Source of the DNA: Lachnoanaerobaculum sp. ICM7
Lineage (GTDB): Bacteria > Bacillota > Clostridia > Lachnospirales > Lachnospiraceae
DNA length: 64,000 nucleotides
Reading direction: 5' to 3'
Assembly: GCF_000287675.1 (NCBI RefSeq)
Contig: NZ_ALJL01000021.1
Location: 62,001 to 126,000, forward strand
The notes beneath the pieces are model-generated. The model ran no database searches and was not told the origin of the DNA. It saw only the letters and a program-made list of their open reading frames with translations. How positions within the stretch are numbered: position 1 is the stretch's first letter; each line of letters opens with the position of its first letter. The translations under genes and the position numbers were made by a program. Shown here in pieces: positions 62,291 through 64,000 of the stretch.

Positions 62291-62899
62291 TTACTCCCTT
62301 ACTAACTTATATGAGCCGTTTCCCAACGCATAGTATGTCAGACCGCTACCGTCAAACACGCCTTCAATCATGGCATTTCTTATTTCATAAAACAGTGCTA
62401 CATTTGCACCTACTTCGTCCCAGTACTGCTTGTGAATATCTACAGTTTCCTGCCACATAAGCTCATCACTGTCCTCATTTACAATCATATTTACACCGTC
62501 ACATGGCATTCCACTTACAAATATATTCTCATAATACTCAAACCCGTCAACAGGTGAAGCTCCGCTTCCGATAGCATTTTCCTTTCCAAAAGCTCTTGCA
62601 CTCTCACAGATAATACCGATTGCATCTGCATTACCTTCTGTAAGATTTTTTGCGACATATGCAAGTCTTCTCTCTACTATTGCTATCTTATCCTGTAACC
62701 AACCATGTATATTGGTCGGATCTATTATATTTCCGAGATCACCCTCAGGAAGTGAACCGAACTTCTCATCTATATCAGCAAGAGCTGATACATTCAAGCC
62801 CTTATCCTTTGCTGTTGCTATTAAAACATTTGTTAAATCGTTTTGTATTTTTATCTTTCTAAAAAGCCAATGATGTATTGGACCCAGTATTGCACTCAT
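62291..62899 (-). CDS. Unknown conserved-looking protein next to hemerythrin
   Basis: A 202-residue cytosolic protein starting MSAILGPIHHWLFRKIKIQ. No family that I can name. It is predicted helical in the first 110 residues, with a second half containing FEYYENIFVSGMPCDGVNMIV and SDELMWQETVDIHKQYWDEVG, then a short C-terminal VFDGSGLTYYALGNGSYKLV. His/Glu/Cys residues (HH near 9-10, C near 131) could bind metal or cofactor. AGGA lies ahead of the ATG. Its place between a cupin and a hemerythrin suggests a role in oxygen or metal sensing; this is inference. Confidence 0.6.
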   Translation of the reverse strand: MSAILGPIHHWLFRKIKIQNDLTNVLIATAKDKGLNVSALADIDEKFGSLPEGDLGNIIDPTNIHGWLQDKIAIVERRLAYVAKNLTEGNADAIGIICESARAFGKENAIGSGASPVDGFEYYENIFVSGMPCDGVNMIVNEDSDELMWQETVDIHKQYWDEVGANVALFYEIRNAMIEGVFDGSGLTYYALGNGSYKLVRE

Positions 62900-62932
62900 A
62901 TCTTTATTCCTTTACTTAATTTTTTTAATTTT

Positions 62933-63277
62933 TTATCTTTCTAACGGGAAAACTACAGTAAGCTGCATCTTAAAGCTCTCAATTGCATGAACTGAATGAG
63001 GCTTTCTTGCCGGCATCACTACGCTCTCTCCCGCATTTAATACATATTCTTTTCCGTCTACGATAAACTTTCCTGTCCCTTCAAGCACTGTAACCAAAGC
63101 ATCTCCGTCTGACTCATGAGTTGAAATCTCCTCACCCTTTGAGAATGCGAAAACTGTAATGCTGACATACTTGTTCTGTGCCAAGGTCTTTGAAACCACC
63201 TGTCCGTCTGTTGCCTGAACCAAATCAGCCAACTTTAAAACTTCTTCATGATTTATATTCTTTAAAAACTTATCCAT
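62933..63277 (-). CDS. Cupin domain protein
   Basis: A 114-residue single-cupin protein. The metal-binding cupin motifs are ISTHESDGDALVTVLEGTG (His about 53, Glu/Asp) and PARKPHSVHAI (His about 92 or 95), and the last strand is KMQLTVVFPLE. Such small cupins may sense or handle metals or small molecules. AAAGGAG precedes the ATG. First gene of the operon with the unknown and hemerythrin genes. Confidence 0.88.
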   Translation of the reverse strand: MDKFLKNINHEEVLKLADLVQATDGQVVSKTLAQNKYVSITVFAFSKGEEISTHESDGDALVTVLEGTGKFIVDGKEYVLNAGESVVMPARKPHSVHAIESFKMQLTVVFPLER

Positions 63278-63405
63278 ATTTTTTCTCCTTTATGGTAAAA
63301 AGCTTTAACCTTCATTACTCTTTTAGTATAGTATGTTTTTATATATTTTTCTGTAACAATTGTTAATTTTATAAATTTGTTTTGCACAATTTTTTTGTAT
63401 TAAAA

Positions 63406-63433
63406 AACCTGCTTCAGTTTCCTGAAACAGGTT
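63406..63433 (-). terminator. Terminator after pcp
   Basis: AACCTGCTTCAG (63406-63417) pairs with CTGAAACAGGTT (63422-63433), one mismatch; the minus-strand transcript ends in TTTTTT. Confidence 0.8.
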
Positions 63434-63445
63434 ATATTAAACTTA

Positions 63446-64000
63446 TTAAAACTCTTTACCGCCGTTTACATTTATATCTGCATCAAAGTTTTTATCAATA
63501 GCGGCTATAGCGGCTTCAAGTCCTCTCTTTATGTCCTCAAGTGCCATATAAGGAGCCACCGGTGTTCTTCTCGCTACCTGTGCAGGTATAAACGGAACAT
63601 GTGTAAATCCACCCTTTATATGAGGATATTTCTTTGCTAATGTATAGAGAACACCATACATCAAATGATTACAAACGAAGGTTCCTGCTGTATTTGATAC
63701 AGCTGCCGGAAGGTTTGCTTCTCTTATTGCCTCTACCATGGCCTTTATAGGAAGTGTTGTAAAGTAAGCATTCTCTCCGTCTTCAAAAATCTTTATATCT
63801 ATAGGCTGATTGCCCTCATTGTCCTTTATTCTGGCATCATCCACATTTATAGCAACCCTCTCAGGTGTTATTTCAAATCTTCCACCCGCCTGTCCTATAC
63901 AAAGAACTACATCAGGTTTTTCTTCCTCAATAGCCTTTGCTACTGTATCTATTGACTTTCTAAAGACAGTAGGTACTTCCAGCTTTACGATATCAAATCT
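63446..64000 (-). CDS. pcp: Pyroglutamyl-peptidase I (partial, runs off right edge)
   Basis: Cysteine peptidase removing N-terminal pyroglutamate. About 185 residues are visible, the N-terminus missing. Family motifs are [20 protein letters not shown] with the catalytic Glu (written in part), the nucleophile Cys in [16 protein letters not shown] and the catalytic His in [13 protein letters not shown]. The open frame continues to the window edge, beyond the internal ATG at 63844. C-terminal end complete, followed by a terminator. Confidence 0.95.
   Translation of the reverse strand, partial: RFDIVKLEVPTVFRKSIDTVAKAIEEEKPDVVLCIGQAGGRFEITPERVAINVDDARIKDNEGNQPIDIKIFEDGENAYFTTLPIKAMVEAIREANLPAAVSNTAGTFVCNHLMYGVLYTLAKKYPHIKGGFTHVPFIPAQVARRTPVAPYMALEDIKRGLEAAIAAIDKNFDADINVNGGKEF

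Overview
The window looks like chromosomal DNA of a low-GC anaerobic Firmicute, most likely a Lachnospiraceae member. Supporting signs are pyruvate-phosphate dikinase next to an A-type flavodiiron protein, ATP-type PEP carboxykinase, a DUF1836 protein, two secreted proteins with choline-binding-type cell-wall repeats, MecA, and strong AGGAGG ribosome sites. An oral genus such as Lachnoanaerobaculum is only a guess. The host part is ordinary; the left 12.7 kb is mobile.

Positions 1-12776 (all minus strand) are the end of a Tn1549-type integrative conjugative element (ICE): two small orphan proteins (DUF6075, DUF3970), ParA, ParB, a RepA_N initiator carrying seven 23-bp iterons inside its own gene, a KilA-N protein, PcfB, and a VirD4/TraG coupling protein. 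The VirD4 gene is cut by a second element that fills 1 to about 6530 and leaves the window on the left. That nested mobilizable element carries a TnpX-type large serine recombinase at the junction, a PadR regulator with a clear operator, a HEAT-repeat gene broken by one stop codon, an unknown protein, a sigma-like protein, a DUF3847 protein, a candidate oriT and a MobA/MobL relaxase.

From 12777 to about 38.9 kb lie housekeeping genes: ppdK, a flavodiiron protein, azlCD (branched-chain amino acid export), proA, a cell-wall-binding protein, a DUF1836 protein, cofactor-independent phosphoglycerate mutase, a polar amino acid ABC importer, an MscS channel, glgB, lepB, a DUF711/ACT pair, a WalJ-like hydrolase, coaE, polA, a zinc-finger membrane protein, mgsA, an SPFH/zinc-ribbon protein, ridA and an SH3 membrane protein.

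From 39.0 to 52.1 kb a minus-strand run joins purine/hydantoin catabolism (ssnA, ygfK, hydA) to molybdenum cofactor supply (molybdopterin-binding protein, XdhC, moaA, a MOSC-MogA fusion, modABC, moaC). This is the layout of selenium-dependent molybdenum hydroxylase/anaerobic purine degradation loci, but no molybdenum hydroxylase structural gene lies in the window. A tRNA-Gly(UCC), mecA and pckA follow on the plus strand.

From 55.1 to 59.5 kb is a Mn/Zn/Fe ABC importer whose second permease is fused to a DtxR-family repressor, like YtgCR of Chlamydia. A DtxR-type palindrome sits over the predicted start of transcription of the same operon, and a possible internal start could also make the free repressor. 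This is the most notable system here. The window ends with the second cell-wall-binding paralog, a GNAT acetyltransferase, a cupin/unknown/hemerythrin operon and a partial pyroglutamyl-peptidase gene.
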